Shown here: positions 62,903-64,000 of the stretch, piece after piece | Position numbering within the stretch: position 1 is the first letter of the stretch | Layout: each line of letters starts with the position of its first letter | Notes under the pieces: generated by a model | The model's database searches: none | Seen by the model: the letters and a program-made list of their open reading frames with translations, nothing else | Told to the model about the DNA's origin: nothing | NCBI RefSeq assembly: GCF_017811175.1 | Contig: NZ_JACWIJ010000002.1 | Coordinates: 2,294,001-2,358,000, forward strand | Length of the DNA stretch: 64,000 nt | Reading direction: 5' to 3' | From: Melaminivora jejuensis | Lineage (GTDB): Bacteria > Pseudomonadota > Gammaproteobacteria > Burkholderiales > Burkholderiaceae_C | Program-made: the position numbers and the translations under genes

Positions 62903-64000
<1,098 letters not shown>

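Overview
The window is chromosomal DNA from a very GC-rich betaproteobacterium, most likely a Comamonadaceae member (Acidovorax/Alicycliphilus/Melaminivora-like; the genus is a guess). The evidence is the gene order and protein sequences of the division/cell-wall (dcw) cluster, a Burkholderiales-type porin, Bug-family binding proteins, and a dispersed repeat with core TAGCTATCAGCGCTTG. Nearly all genes are on the minus strand. Region 1 (1-19132): the 5' end of thiC behind a TPP riboswitch, a small membrane protein, lpxC, then the dcw cluster. In transcription order it runs rsmH, a 20-codon overlapping ORF, ftsL, ftsI, murE, murF, mraY, murD, ftsW, murG, murC, ddl, ftsQ, ftsA, ftsZ. It is almost entirely coupled by 4-base ATGA/GTGA overlaps. 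mraZ, which normally heads this operon, is missing, but three 10-bp direct repeats resembling a MraZ operator remain upstream of rsmH. Region 2 (19450-36659): hslVU protease, a STAS-like protein, a zinc-ligand-poor DksA next to a COG0523 GTPase, a hexameric tyrosine-coordinated heme protein, a metallophosphoesterase, DUF484-xerC, a NUDIX/metallo-beta-lactamase fusion, a pseudouridine-synthase homologue lacking the catalytic Asp, rnpB (RNase P RNA), a cysteine synthase, a BrnA antitoxin with a deleted BrnT toxin, and a ybhP-clsB-ybhN-like membrane-lipid operon. Region 3 (36652-51474): a catabolic block for CoA-activated (probably dicarboxylic or aromatic-derived) acids. It holds two Bug proteins, an acyl-CoA ligase, EtfAB, a CoA-transferase, a thioesterase, enoyl-CoA hydratase, paired acyl-CoA dehydrogenases, a thiolase and a FadB-like fusion. 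It resembles the pim (pimeloyl-CoA) operon of Rhodopseudomonas. The transporter membrane genes next to it have collapsed into one TctB-TctA chimera, and a nitronate monooxygenase survives only as a 25-codon stub. Region 4 (51668-64000): a LysR regulator, htpX, a DUF3025 protein, pyrC, a giant tandem UvrA (about 1975 aa, four ABC modules), a porin and a partial MHS-type MFS transporter. The most unusual layer is repeat architecture. (a) A roughly 167-bp quasi-palindrome is present in two full and one partial copy, always with the same end placed exactly on the TGA stop codon of a gene. (b) At least thirteen copies of a roughly 40-bp repeat occur; about half lie inside coding sequence without breaking the frame. 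(c) Short GC-rich palindromes are inserted in frame in murF and three times in uvrA. Five apparent frameshifts (murD 5' end, NUDIX-MBL, one Bug gene, uvrA twice) are all single missing bases in G/C runs and look more like consensus errors than real mutations. No CRISPR array, tRNA gene, transposase or prophage was seen.
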